From Mariniphaga sp. (lineage in GTDB: Bacteria; Bacteroidota; Bacteroidia; Bacteroidales; Prolixibacteraceae), in contig JAGXGA010000061.1 of the NCBI GenBank assembly GCA_024636975.1, positions 1-64,000 of the forward strand: DNA of 64,000 nucleotides, in the 5' to 3' direction. This document shows positions 1-8,458 of this stretch, in pieces (positions within the stretch are counted from its first letter, which is position 1; each line of letters starts with the position of its first letter). The notes under the pieces were generated by a model, which had not been told where the DNA came from, searched no databases, and saw only the letters and a program-made list of their open reading frames with translations. Both the position numbers and the translations under genes were made by a program.

Positions 1-485
1 AAATGAGAGAAAAAAATGATAAAAACAACAAAAAAATGGAATAACAGGAAAAAGTTACATTGAATATTACTCAATAAATAATCGGAATAAAACTCCAAAA
101 GAAAAAAGTTAAAAAAATCGTACTTTATGGACAGACACTAACTAATGAATTTCAGGAATCCGAGATGAAGAAACTTTATGATTAGTATTTAAATGCTTAC
201 TCTGTCCCGCTGGATATGCCACATAAAGCTGAACGAATAGTTAAGATATCCTGCAATTAAATATTCCAAAAAAATCACAACCAAGTATTTTTTTCCAAAT
301 AATAATTCCGTAACTTACATACGCAATACAATCTCTTGTATTGTATGTTTAGGGGTTAACATTTGAAAGGGTGACTATTAAGTTGCCCTTTTCTGTTTCC
401 TATAGTTTTCCTACAAATGAGATTAAACAATAAAAACTTTTCAATCACCGTTTTATTATTCACGATGGTATAAAAGCCCAGCATT
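1..485. other. Gene-free left edge with two hairpins
   Basis: No convincing gene is seen in these 485 bases: all frames are broken by frequent stops. A hairpin lies at 317-347, with arms beginning acatac and ending gtatgt around a tctc loop. A second terminator-like hairpin follows at 366-391. The stretch is strongly AT-rich, like the rest of the accessory left part. Confidence 0.5.
366..394 (+). terminator. Hairpin with T-rich tail, terminator-like
   Basis: The arms aaagggtgac (366-375) and gttgcccttt (382-391) pair over 10 positions, counting two G-T pairs, around a tattaa loop. A short T-rich tail follows. It would end plus-strand transcription coming from before the window, separating it from the cytochrome gene at 486. 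Confidence 0.4.
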
Positions 486-716
486 ATGAAGATTTTAATT
501 ATGTTTCTATTGGTTGTTTTATTCAGTTCCTGTGAAGAGAATAATGATATGCCAAAATACTCATCTCCTTCTGACCATACTATAAGTAAAGATGGAGCTG
601 TACATAAGAGCGGACTTGATAAACCACAGACAAACTGTGTTAGTTGTCATGGTGAAGATTTAAAAGGCGGGACTTCAGGGGTATCATGTTATGAATGCCA
701 CAGCAAAAAATGGTAA
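486..716 (+). CDS. Small diheme c-type cytochrome lipoprotein
   Basis: The product is 76 residues. It begins with a hydrophobic signal and a Cys (FSSCEE, about residue 16), which looks like a Bacteroidota lipoprotein signal, so the mature protein would be tethered to a membrane outside the cytoplasm. Two heme-attachment motifs follow, CVSCH (about 51-55) and CYECH (about 68-72), with 12 residues between them. His residues available as distal ligands are few (H31, H40). No oxidase, reductase or cytochrome maturation gene lies beside it, so its redox partner is unknown. It is far shorter than ordinary cytochrome c domains of about 100 residues. The reading as a cytochrome is firm from the two CxxCH motifs; the role is not known. 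Confidence 0.72.
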   Translation: MKILIMFLLVVLFSSCEENNDMPKYSSPSDHTISKDGAVHKSGLDKPQTNCVSCHGEDLKGGTSGVSCYECHSKKW

Positions 717-879
717 TCAACAGTGGGTAAAGATTCAGCATAAAAACCTGCTATTGTAGATGTACATCTTGCTGTTTCACAACAAAAAGGGAGACCATTA
801 GCCTTCCTTTCTTTACCATTTTTTCGGTAGTTTTTAATTATAACATACATCACAGGAAAAAAGGTCTAAAGCACACGAA

Positions 880-1170
880 TTATTGCCCATTATCCCATTT
901 TGTGCCACGCCAATCGGTTATATAACCTTTGGTTTTGCATAATGGGCAAACCCAATATATATCATCTGTGTCATGTGTGACAAATGCCACAACCAAGCCC
1001 TCACACTTCTTTTCAATGCACCTGATTGTCGGTTCAGAATCATAGTCACCTGTGCTTGCATCATCGATTAATAGAGCCAGAAAGTTGGCTAACTCTTGTG
1101 CTTCTTTGGGCATAACAGTTGGGATATTACCATTTTCATCGAGAAAGTGCTTGAAATTGGTGATGTACAT
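880..1170 (-). CDS. Hypothetical protein with zinc-ribbon-like Cys pairs
   Basis: The product is 96 residues. The N-terminal half is a predicted helix-forming segment without recognised motifs. The C-terminal half has CIEKKC and, after a spacer of about 18 residues, CPLC, which is the spacing of a small zinc ribbon. No signal peptide is seen, so it is probably cytoplasmic. The gene stands alone, transcribed leftwards toward the repeat lipoprotein at 1257-2582. Small zinc-ribbon proteins of this kind are common in accessory DNA, but I do not recognise a family and assign no function. Confidence 0.6.
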   Translation of the reverse strand: MYITNFKHFLDENGNIPTVMPKEAQELANFLALLIDDASTGDYDSEPTIRCIEKKCEGLVVAFVTHDTDDIYWVCPLCKTKGYITDWRGTKWDNGQ

Positions 1171-1256
1171 ATAAATATTATTTGGGGTGTAAATTTGTAA
1201 ATCTTCAGCCTAATTTGGACAGATTGGTATAGAATTTAAGAGATAGATTTCTTAAA

Positions 1257-2582
1257 TTAATAACTGTCTTTAAGATTTATTTTTACTACCCAATAATCAA
1301 CTTTACCATGATTTCCTGATTGAATATCTCCATTGTCTGAGAAAGTGTATCCACCAAGTAAATATCCACCACCAGAAGTATGAATAGCAGATTGTAACCA
1401 TTCCCAATCAGACCCCCCATAAGTTTGTTCCCATTCTATAGTTCCAGTACTATCTATTTTCACTATCCAATAATCTGAATCACCATGATTCCCTGATTGA
1501 ACATCTCCATCATTTGATTTAGTCCCTCCCCCAAGAAGATAACCTCCGTCAGAAGCGGGGATAGTGAAGAATAAATGCTCCTGATCAGTCCCCCCGTAGG
1601 TTTGTTCCCATTCAATAATTCCTGAACTATCTATTTTTACTACCCAATAATCTTCATTCCCATGATTTCCTGATTGAACATCTCCATCATTTGACTCAGT
1701 CCCTCCTCCAAGTAGATAACCTCCGTCAGAAGTTGGGATAATTGAAGATAAATATTCCCATTTAGACCCTCCGTAGGTTTGTTCCCATTCAATAATTCCT
1801 GAACTATCTATTTTTACTATCCAACAATTCCCAAATTGAAAACCTATATCTTGTGACCCAGTCTCCCCACCAAGAAGATAACCTCCATCAGAAGTTAGGA
1901 TAATGGAAGATAAATATTCCCATTTAGACCCTCCGTAGGTTTGTTCCCATTCAATAATTCCTGAACTATCTATTTTTACTATCCAAGAGTCTACCCCTCC
2001 TTGATTCCCTGATTGAACATCTCCATCGTTAGATGCAGTGACCCCACCAAGAATGTAACCTCCATCAGAAGTTTGAATGATGGATTTTAAATAATCAGTG
2101 CGATTTGACCCTCCATAGGTTTGCTCCCATTCAATAGTTCCATTACTATCGATTTTTACTATCCAAAAATCCCAACCACCATGATTCCCTGATTGAACAT
2201 CTCCATCATTTGAAAAAGTTATTCCTCCAAGAATGTAACCTCCATCAAAAGTGGAGATAATAGTATTTACTCTTTCAGAACTCGTTCCCCCATAAGTGCG
2301 CTCCCATTCAACAGTTCCATTGGCATCTATTTTTACTACCCAATAATCCGAATCACCATGATTCCCTGATTGAACATCTCCATCATTTGAAGTAGTCTCC
2401 CCACCAAGAAGATAACCCCCATTGGAAGTTTGAATGATGGAATATAAATAATCATTACTAGACCCTCCATAGGTTTGTTCCCATTCTAAATATGGGGTCT
2501 GGGTCTGTGAAAAAACAGTTTCCTCATTTTGTGAACATGAAAATACTGGTAATACGAATAGTAATAGTAGTAATTTTTTCAT
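1257..2582 (-). CDS. Lipoprotein of seven about-58-residue repeats, probable beta-propeller
   Basis: The product is 441 residues. It has a lipoprotein-type signal (hydrophobic stretch then FSCSQN, Cys about 16), so it should be exported and membrane-anchored. Nearly all the rest is seven tandem repeats, each starting EWEQTYGG, passing through a DGGYLLGG-type motif and SNDGDVQSGNHG, and ending W-V/I-VKID. Most units are 58-60 residues; the fourth is shortened to about 54 by loss of the SNDGDVQSGN loop. Units four and five are nearly identical, which suggests recent duplication or conversion. Seven units fit a seven-bladed beta-propeller (inference). The DGD loops could bind calcium (inference). 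No enzyme motif is seen; an adhesion or binding role is possible but unproved. Confidence 0.75.
   Translation of the reverse strand: MKKLLLLLFVLPVFSCSQNEETVFSQTQTPYLEWEQTYGGSSNDYLYSIIQTSNGGYLLGGETTSNDGDVQSGNHGDSDYWVVKIDANGTVEWERTYGGTSSERVNTIISTFDGGYILGGITFSNDGDVQSGNHGGWDFWIVKIDSNGTIEWEQTYGGSNRTDYLKSIIQTSDGGYILGGVTASNDGDVQSGNQGGVDSWIVKIDSSGIIEWEQTYGGSKWEYLSSIILTSDGGYLLGGETGSQDIGFQFGNCWIVKIDSSGIIEWEQTYGGSKWEYLSSIIPTSDGGYLLGGGTESNDGDVQSGNHGNEDYWVVKIDSSGIIEWEQTYGGTDQEHLFFTIPASDGGYLLGGGTKSNDGDVQSGNHGDSDYWIVKIDSTGTIEWEQTYGGSDWEWLQSAIHTSGGGYLLGGYTFSDNGDIQSGNHGKVDYWVVKINLKDSY
1275..2500 (-). repeat. Seven tandem in-frame coding repeats of about 175 bp
   Basis: The DNA of the lipoprotein gene repeats with a period near 175 bp. 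The segment coding for the end of one unit and the start of the next (IVKIDSSGIIEWEQTYGG) is almost unchanged at the nucleotide level near 1590-1640, 1780-1830 and 1940-1990. Such DNA-level identity favours unequal crossing-over and copy-number change. Confidence 0.75.
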
Positions 2583-2772
2583 TGTATTTATGAAGTTTGG
2601 TGACAGATATCTGGTTCAATAATCAGGTTTTTTTGTAAAGGAATAAAGATATGAAATATTTTTCCAAGTATAAATATAAAATAATCAGCATTCTATTTTT
2701 ATCTAATTAAATCTAAAATTCGCATTTACTAATTGAATTTTGCATTCCTTTTTTCCTAAAATCGGCATATTC

Positions 2773-3465
2773 TTACAACTTCATCCCATACATTTTCTCA
2801 TCCAGTTCCTTCCAATTATGTATATGCTTGGAAAGTTCTGCCCAGAATTCTTTTGAATGATTTTTTATTTTGGTGTGTGCCAGTTCATGTACAATCAGGT
2901 AATCGATTAAACTGAAGGGCAATTTAATTGCATCGATGTTAATTAAGATGTTGTTGGATGGTGTACAGCTTCCCCAACGTTTTTCCAGTCGTTGAAACTT
3001 CAATTCGTTATATTCCAGTCCTGTTATTTTTGACCACTTTTTTACCCTTGGAGTAATTTTTTCCTTTGCTTTTTCCCTGAAGAATTCTTCAAATGTTAGT
3101 TTTAATTCTTCTTGGTTATTCTTAGGATTTGGTACGCTGACCCTGAACTTTGATTCTGTGAAATCGATAATGATTCCATCAACACCATCATTAATAAAAA
3201 CCTCAACATAATACTTTCTGCCTAGGTACTGAATTCTTGAACCAGTAACAATATCTTCATCACCAATGGACTTTACCAATTCCAACTTATCCAATATCCA
3301 TTTGGCTTTTTTCAGGATTAATTGATTGGCTTTTTCGATTGGAATTGCCTTGCCCTTTAATACAACCCCAATGCCTTTCTGTACGCTGATATAATGCGAT
3401 TTTAAGCCATCCTTTTCGATGGTGGTATATTCAATCGTTTTATTACCGTATTGGACTTTAGGCAT
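2773..3465 (-). CDS. YgjP-type (COG1451) putative metal-dependent hydrolase
   Basis: The product is 230 residues. The zinc-protease motif HELAH (in IVHELAHTKIKNHS) lies near residues 193-197, followed by a downstream His in KNHSKEFW. The conserved RWGSC motif (about 164-168) is typical of the YgjP/WLM group of minigluzincins. No signal peptide is present, so it acts in the cytoplasm. Its start overlaps the end of hsdR by 8 bp, so it is translationally coupled to the type I restriction-modification genes. Such metalloproteases often sit beside hsdR in other genomes (established association), but their substrate is unknown. It is the last gene of the locus. Confidence 0.85.
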   Translation of the reverse strand: MPKVQYGNKTIEYTTIEKDGLKSHYISVQKGIGVVLKGKAIPIEKANQLILKKAKWILDKLELVKSIGDEDIVTGSRIQYLGRKYYVEVFINDGVDGIIIDFTESKFRVSVPNPKNNQEELKLTFEEFFREKAKEKITPRVKKWSKITGLEYNELKFQRLEKRWGSCTPSNNILINIDAIKLPFSLIDYLIVHELAHTKIKNHSKEFWAELSKHIHNWKELDEKMYGMKL

Positions 3466-6400
3466 CTTTATTTTGTATTAAAACATCGACCATTTCTTTC
3501 GCTTTCAACTTTGCTTCGGTTCTGCCCATCTTGGTTTTTAAGAATCGCATGATTTTATTTTCGATGTCTTTTTTAACCTGACCCTTAGCTTGCCAACCAA
3601 CAATATTTAGTTCACCATTTATTAGGTCAAACATGGTTTTGGTAGCATCTTCTGCATCACCATCAAAAATGGTTTTCATTGTTGAATATACAGCACGTTT
3701 ACGCTCTGTATTAAAACCTTTTTTTTCACCTTCAGATTGTTCTTCAATTATTTCATCCTGAATTTCGGTGAATGCCTTCAGTAGTTCCAATTGGGTGATT
3801 CGTTCTTCTTTTTTTAGTTTCAATAATTCATCCAAACGTTGAGCCAATGGCTTATAAAAATCTGGATTCTTATCCATGCCAACCTTGATGGTATGCTTCA
3901 AGTTGTTTCGCATCTTCAACTCTTTGGTTGCTGGCGATGCATTCATAATTTCTTCTTTAAACTTATCTTTATCAATAATAGAAATAGGTTCAGCCAAGAG
4001 ATTTTCAACACCTTCAGATTTTAGATGTTCATCTATCATCGATTGTAACATCTTGCTTTCATCTTTGCTAATCTTCAATCCATCATCATCTGGAAAAGCA
4101 TTTCTTGCCCTTAGTTTAATTTCGTTGAATAATTTAAAGTCACCTTGATATTTTATTGCCTTGACATTAGGCAATACTTTATTAATTGACTTGTTGAATT
4201 CCTTTAATAAAACCTTAAATTCATCACGTATATCAATTGGTTCAATGAAACGAATGGCAGCATCAATATAAGCATCACGCTGATACAACCTATCAATTTT
4301 CATAGGTTTGAAGAAACCTACCAATTTGGTATGGTTCATCTCCAACTTTGGCAGTTCTTCGTTAATGTTTTTTAATATATCATCAGGTCGGACATCTCCC
4401 GAAAAAATTTCAAGTGCTTGGATCAGATAATTTGTGATTCCATTATAGTCAACAATATAACCTGCATTTTTACCTTTCCCTGAACGGTTAACTCTGGCAA
4501 TGGCTTGCAATAAACTATGCTCCTTCAATGGTTTATCCAGATACAGGCATGATGCAATTGGTGCATCCCATCCTGTTAGTAGCATATCCGAAACAATTAT
4601 GAAAGCTGTATTATCGTACTTTTTCTTACCTGATTTTTCACGTTCATTTTCATCACCAAATGGTAATTTATAATCATCGGTAGCATCTTTTATATCTTCA
4701 GGTGGCACTACATAAATGGGTTTTTTATTTGTTGGATTGTTTTTATTCCAATCCAAAGTTTCATAGTATTCTTTTGCAATGACATCTGATTTGGGTGAAC
4801 CTATACTCACCACCACTTTTGATTCAAAATTATGATACCCTTCCAGTTTTAATGCATGTAATGTTTGTTGGTATTTAATGGCTGCTTTTCTACCTGAACA
4901 AACTATCATTGCTTTATGACCATCAGGATATATTTTATCCCGATAATGATTGATAATGTGTTTGCTGATTTCATTTATTCGCTCTGAAGACAATAGGTAT
5001 TTTCTTAATGCTTCTCGCTTTAGTTTATCCTTTTTTTCTTCGGATAAATGACCAAACTTTTCTTCAAACTCTGCATCCAGTTCTTCTTTCTTTACATTAA
5101 GCAGTGCAATTCCTTCATCGTATAATAGTTCAACGGTTGCACCATCAGCAACACTTTCCATGATGGTATAAACATCGATATAATCACCACCATAAAATTC
5201 ACCCAATGTTGATTTATCTTCTTTGGATATTGGTGTTCCAGTAAATGCTACAAACTTGGCATTAGGCAGTACGGTTCTCATGAATGCAGCCAGAAAACCA
5301 TAATGACTTCGGTGTGCTTCGTCAACCAGTATGTATAGATTTTCTTTTTTCGAAAGTTCTTCCAGTTCAATTTCTTCTCGTTCAATTTCAACCCATTTAT
5401 TTTTTTGGAGTTCCTTTGTGATTTTGGTTAATGTTTTTCCTTCAATCTTTTTTTCGATTGTTAGATTACCACGTTCTTCCTGTTCGGTTTGGTCGGTGGA
5501 ATCAGTGGTTTCCTTATCAGTTTCTTGAAATTTTTGAAGTGTTGTGGTAATGATTCCACCCTAATCATTTCTCAAAAGTTTATCTAAGTGAACTACAGAT
5601 GAAGCCTGATTCACATTTTTAAATCCAACGTTCTGGAAAGTTGTTGTTATTTGCCTGTCCAGATCCTTCCTGTCGGTCATTACAACTACCGTAGGGTTAT
5701 CAAAACCATATTCAGGTGCTTGTAGTTTACGTGTAACATAAGCCATAGTTAAAGACTTACCAGACCCTTGGGTATGCCATATCACACCACCTTCACCTGA
5801 TTTTAAACGTTCAATGGTTTTGTTGGTGGCTCTGTATTGCTGATATCTTGGTAGTTTTTTAATGGTCAAGCCTTCATCCAATTCGAACAATACGAAATGC
5901 CTGATTATATCCAATAATCTCTCTTTTTTGAACAGTGCAATAAGTAGTTTATCCTGCTCCGTTTTTGCTTGTTTTACTATTTCTAAGTCTTCTTTGCTTG
6001 TTTTAAACACTGAATAAAATGCTTGAGGTGAACAGATAGCACCGTACTTCCCACCTACTTCCCAAATACCAGCACATATTTGGTTATAATGAAATAGTTT
6101 TTCTGAATTCTTTTGATAATAATCCAAATCGCTATAAGCCTTATCCCATGCGTTTATTGCCATTGGTGATTTGCATTCTATCACTCCAATAGGTAAACCA
6201 TTTACATAAACCATCAAATCTGGAATTGAATTCTGGTATTTTCCATGATACTTCATTTGGTTCACTACTAGAAAATCATTGTTCCCTGGGTTTTGGTAAT
6301 CGATGTAGTGAACCGCATGAAAACCTTCAACACCATTAATCACTTGCTTCAGGGTCTTGTTGCCCATCCTAATGAGTTTCCAGACCTTTTCATTAATTTC

Positions 6401-6634
6401 CATTAATGATGTGCCATTAACGGATGATATTTCGGTATATGCTTTATTAAGGTTATTATCGTTAATCCAAGGGTTTATTCTTTTGATGGATGCAATTAAA
6501 CGGTCTGTTAAAACTACCTCTGTAATATCTTTTCTTTCATCATTTTGGCTGGCATCGTAATACTGATATCCCATTTGTTGAAACAACTTAATGGCTGGTA
6601 ATTCAGAGTAAATATATTCTGGGGAATGCGTCAT
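3458..6634 (-). pseudogene. hsdR: Type I restriction endonuclease subunit R, broken by one amber codon
   Basis: HsdR is the ATP-dependent translocase and nuclease of type I systems. The frame runs 1058 codons, near the usual family length, but codon 358 is TAG (plus-strand cta at 5561-5563). After it the same frame continues without shift (GGIITTTLQKFQ and onward) to the normal end. Before the stop are the nuclease segment (PDLMVYV then ECKSP, about 135-165) and Walker A GSGKS (K293). After it are DEAH (about 438-441) and helicase motifs such as GWDAP and QAIARVNR. The stop cuts RecA domain 1 in two, so neither piece should translocate or cleave DNA. It overlaps the upstream gene by 4 bp and the downstream metalloprotease by 8 bp. 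An amber-suppressed or phase-switched gene, or a sequencing error, cannot be excluded. Confidence 0.88.
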
Positions 6635-7149
6635 AATCCAAATTTTTCAAGTTGTGTATGGAATCTTGTTTGATTCCCAAATCCTGCAAATGGAATACTT
6701 TCATTATGGGCGATATTGAAACCTTCGCTTGTTAGGTACTCATGCAGTACTTCGAAAACTGTAGCCGATATTAATACGATTTTGGGATTTCCATTTACTT
6801 GTTGCCTTAGTCTTGAAACTAACATTTCTCGTTCATTAAATATCGCTTTTTTCTTTTGGTTGGGAGATAAACCACTTACCGATTTAGTAACTGCATCCAT
6901 TAAATAGTAACCATCTTGCTGAAACTGTTTTAATAGTATTGCTTTACCTTTACGAATTACCTTCGGTCTGAACTCTTTAGTTTCTGGATATAAATGTTTC
7001 ATCATTTCCAAAAAGAGTGAATCACCTTTTGGTACATCCTCGAAGTAAAAAAAACGGTTGTCTTCTTCTTTCGGAATTGATTCTGCAATAAAAAGAACCT
7101 TAATTATTTCAGGTTTATATTTCTGTCGGGCAACCTCGAATTTACTCAT
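6631..7149 (-). CDS. Hypothetical protein in type I RM operon, possibly uracil-DNA-glycosylase-like
   Basis: The product is 172 residues with no signal peptide or membrane segment. The N-terminal strand motif VLFIAESIP (about 19-27) and a later KIVLISATVFEVLHEYL (about 122-138) loosely recall the first and later core strands of the uracil-DNA glycosylase superfamily. This likeness is weak and rests on pattern only. It lies between hsdS (40-bp gap) and hsdR (4-bp overlap), so it is co-transcribed and probably translationally coupled to hsdR. A DNA-processing helper or a protein controlling restriction is plausible. I do not assign a function. Confidence 0.6.
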   Translation of the reverse strand: MSKFEVARQKYKPEIIKVLFIAESIPKEEDNRFFYFEDVPKGDSLFLEMMKHLYPETKEFRPKVIRKGKAILLKQFQQDGYYLMDAVTKSVSGLSPNQKKKAIFNEREMLVSRLRQQVNGNPKIVLISATVFEVLHEYLTSEGFNIAHNESIPFAGFGNQTRFHTQLEKFGL

Positions 7150-7189
7150 TGTTTTTTGGGATTATAGTCATGGTAAACTTATTTGTTTT

Positions 7190-8458
7190 TCATACTGCAA
7201 CTCTAATTTTGCCTGTTAACAATTGTTGCATCAAGCCTTGTTTAAGTTCTTGGTAATTGGTTTTCTTATCACCCAATACTTCTAATTTTTCATCGACTGA
7301 GGTTAATATTGAGGCTATTTTTTGTTGTTCACCCATTTTGGGAAGTGCTGTTGGTGTATTACGCACTGTTTTTAAGGATAAATTTTTAATTGTAGTGCCA
7401 GTTAATTCATCCGAATAGTATTTTTTAATCTCATTCATTTGCAAATAATAGTAGAGATAATATTTGTCCAACTTTTTTATATTTGGTGAAATATAACAGG
7501 CACTTTTACCAAAGACGACCAACTCTCCATTATAAAATGCTATGTTCCCAATTGTGCCATTGATAGACATTAAAATTGAAGAAGAATCAATGTTTATATT
7601 ATGTTTTAGATACTCTGGTTCGCTAACACATTTAGTATTTTCAAAAATGGTTAATTTACCATTTACTAAGTTATTACCATTTACAAAATAATAGTCGGAG
7701 TCTTCAACATACTTTGGAGTAGAATGTAACCCATCACCAATTTTGATAGAAACTTCAGCTAACTTCCCAACTTCCCAACTTTTAGGAATTTCTCCAAGTG
7801 GTGAATCTTTAAATTCGGTGTGACCAATGCCTTTGGTTAACAAGCGTTGCATCAAACCTTTTTTTAGTTCTTGGGTTTCGGTTATCTGTTGGTCTATTAC
7901 ATAAATTTTATCATCAACAGTGCTTAATATTTCGGCTATTTTTTGTTGTTCTGGGAGAGGGGGGAGTGGTATATCTAACAATTCAAACATTGAGGAACTA
8001 ATATTAGGTGGGTCTGTACCAATTAGTTCTTTTTCCATTTTAGTAATAAATGCAACTGAATTGAAATATTGATATGCATATTCTTCACAAAGACATTCTT
8101 TTGATTCAATTCGACCAACTCTTTGATTCAATAGCGAACCTGAATCCATTTCACCAATCTTGGCAATCTTTAACTTTCCACTTAATATTGGACGTGTCAT
8201 CGCAATCACGACATTACCTTCTGTAAGTACAAACTCATTGTGTTGTGTTTCAAATCCAAATGGCAAAAATGATTTTTCTTCCCATTTAATCTTATTAACG
8301 CCAACATTTGCAATCTTCAACCACTTTATTCCTTCTTCACATGAATCAGAACTTTTAAAAGCAAATCCACCTTTTAACCTGCAAACTTCACCAACTTTTA
8401 AGGACTTCCAATTCTCAGGAATTTTACCTAACACTGAATCTTTATATCCCTCTCTCAT
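7190..8458 (-). CDS. hsdS: Type I restriction-modification specificity subunit S
   Basis: HsdS recognises the bipartite DNA target and holds HsdM and HsdR together. The 422 residues show the expected two-fold plan: a target-recognition domain starting near residue 10 (LGKIPENWKSLKVGEV), a helical spacer with PLPEQQKIAEIL (about 165-176), a second recognition domain from about 220 (PLGEIPKSWEVGKL), and a second spacer with GEQQKIASIL near the C-terminus. Both recognition domains look complete. Its start overlaps the end of hsdM by 4 bp (ATGA type). With intact HsdM it should still give a functional methyltransferase. Recognition domains are the variable part of such systems, so the target sequence cannot be read from here. 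Confidence 0.93.
   Translation of the reverse strand: MREGYKDSVLGKIPENWKSLKVGEVCRLKGGFAFKSSDSCEEGIKWLKIANVGVNKIKWEEKSFLPFGFETQHNEFVLTEGNVVIAMTRPILSGKLKIAKIGEMDSGSLLNQRVGRIESKECLCEEYAYQYFNSVAFITKMEKELIGTDPPNISSSMFELLDIPLPPLPEQQKIAEILSTVDDKIYVIDQQITETQELKKGLMQRLLTKGIGHTEFKDSPLGEIPKSWEVGKLAEVSIKIGDGLHSTPKYVEDSDYYFVNGNNLVNGKLTIFENTKCVSEPEYLKHNINIDSSSILMSINGTIGNIAFYNGELVVFGKSACYISPNIKKLDKYYLYYYLQMNEIKKYYSDELTGTTIKNLSLKTVRNTPTALPKMGEQQKIASILTSVDEKLEVLGDKKTNYQELKQGLMQQLLTGKIRVAV

Noticed and set aside
107-195. A short open frame with plausible amino-acid content near the left edge (ending LYD then stop).
   Set aside because: It has no start, is about 35 codons long and has no matching continuation. 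It may be a gene relic, but I cannot support it.
1257-2582. Regular repeats that could look like a CRISPR or tandem non-coding array.
   Set aside because: The period is about 175 bp, the repeats are in-frame coding for one protein, and spacers are not unique 30-40 bp units.
5331-5528. Open frame on the plus strand inside hsdR.
   Set aside because: It is the complement of the hsdR coding sequence after the stop codon; the Ser-rich composition is typical of such shadows.
5540-5580. Programmed readthrough or frameshift signal at the hsdR stop.
   Set aside because: No slippery heptamer, no strong downstream hairpin and no homopolymer tract are seen, so simple nonsense mutation is preferred.
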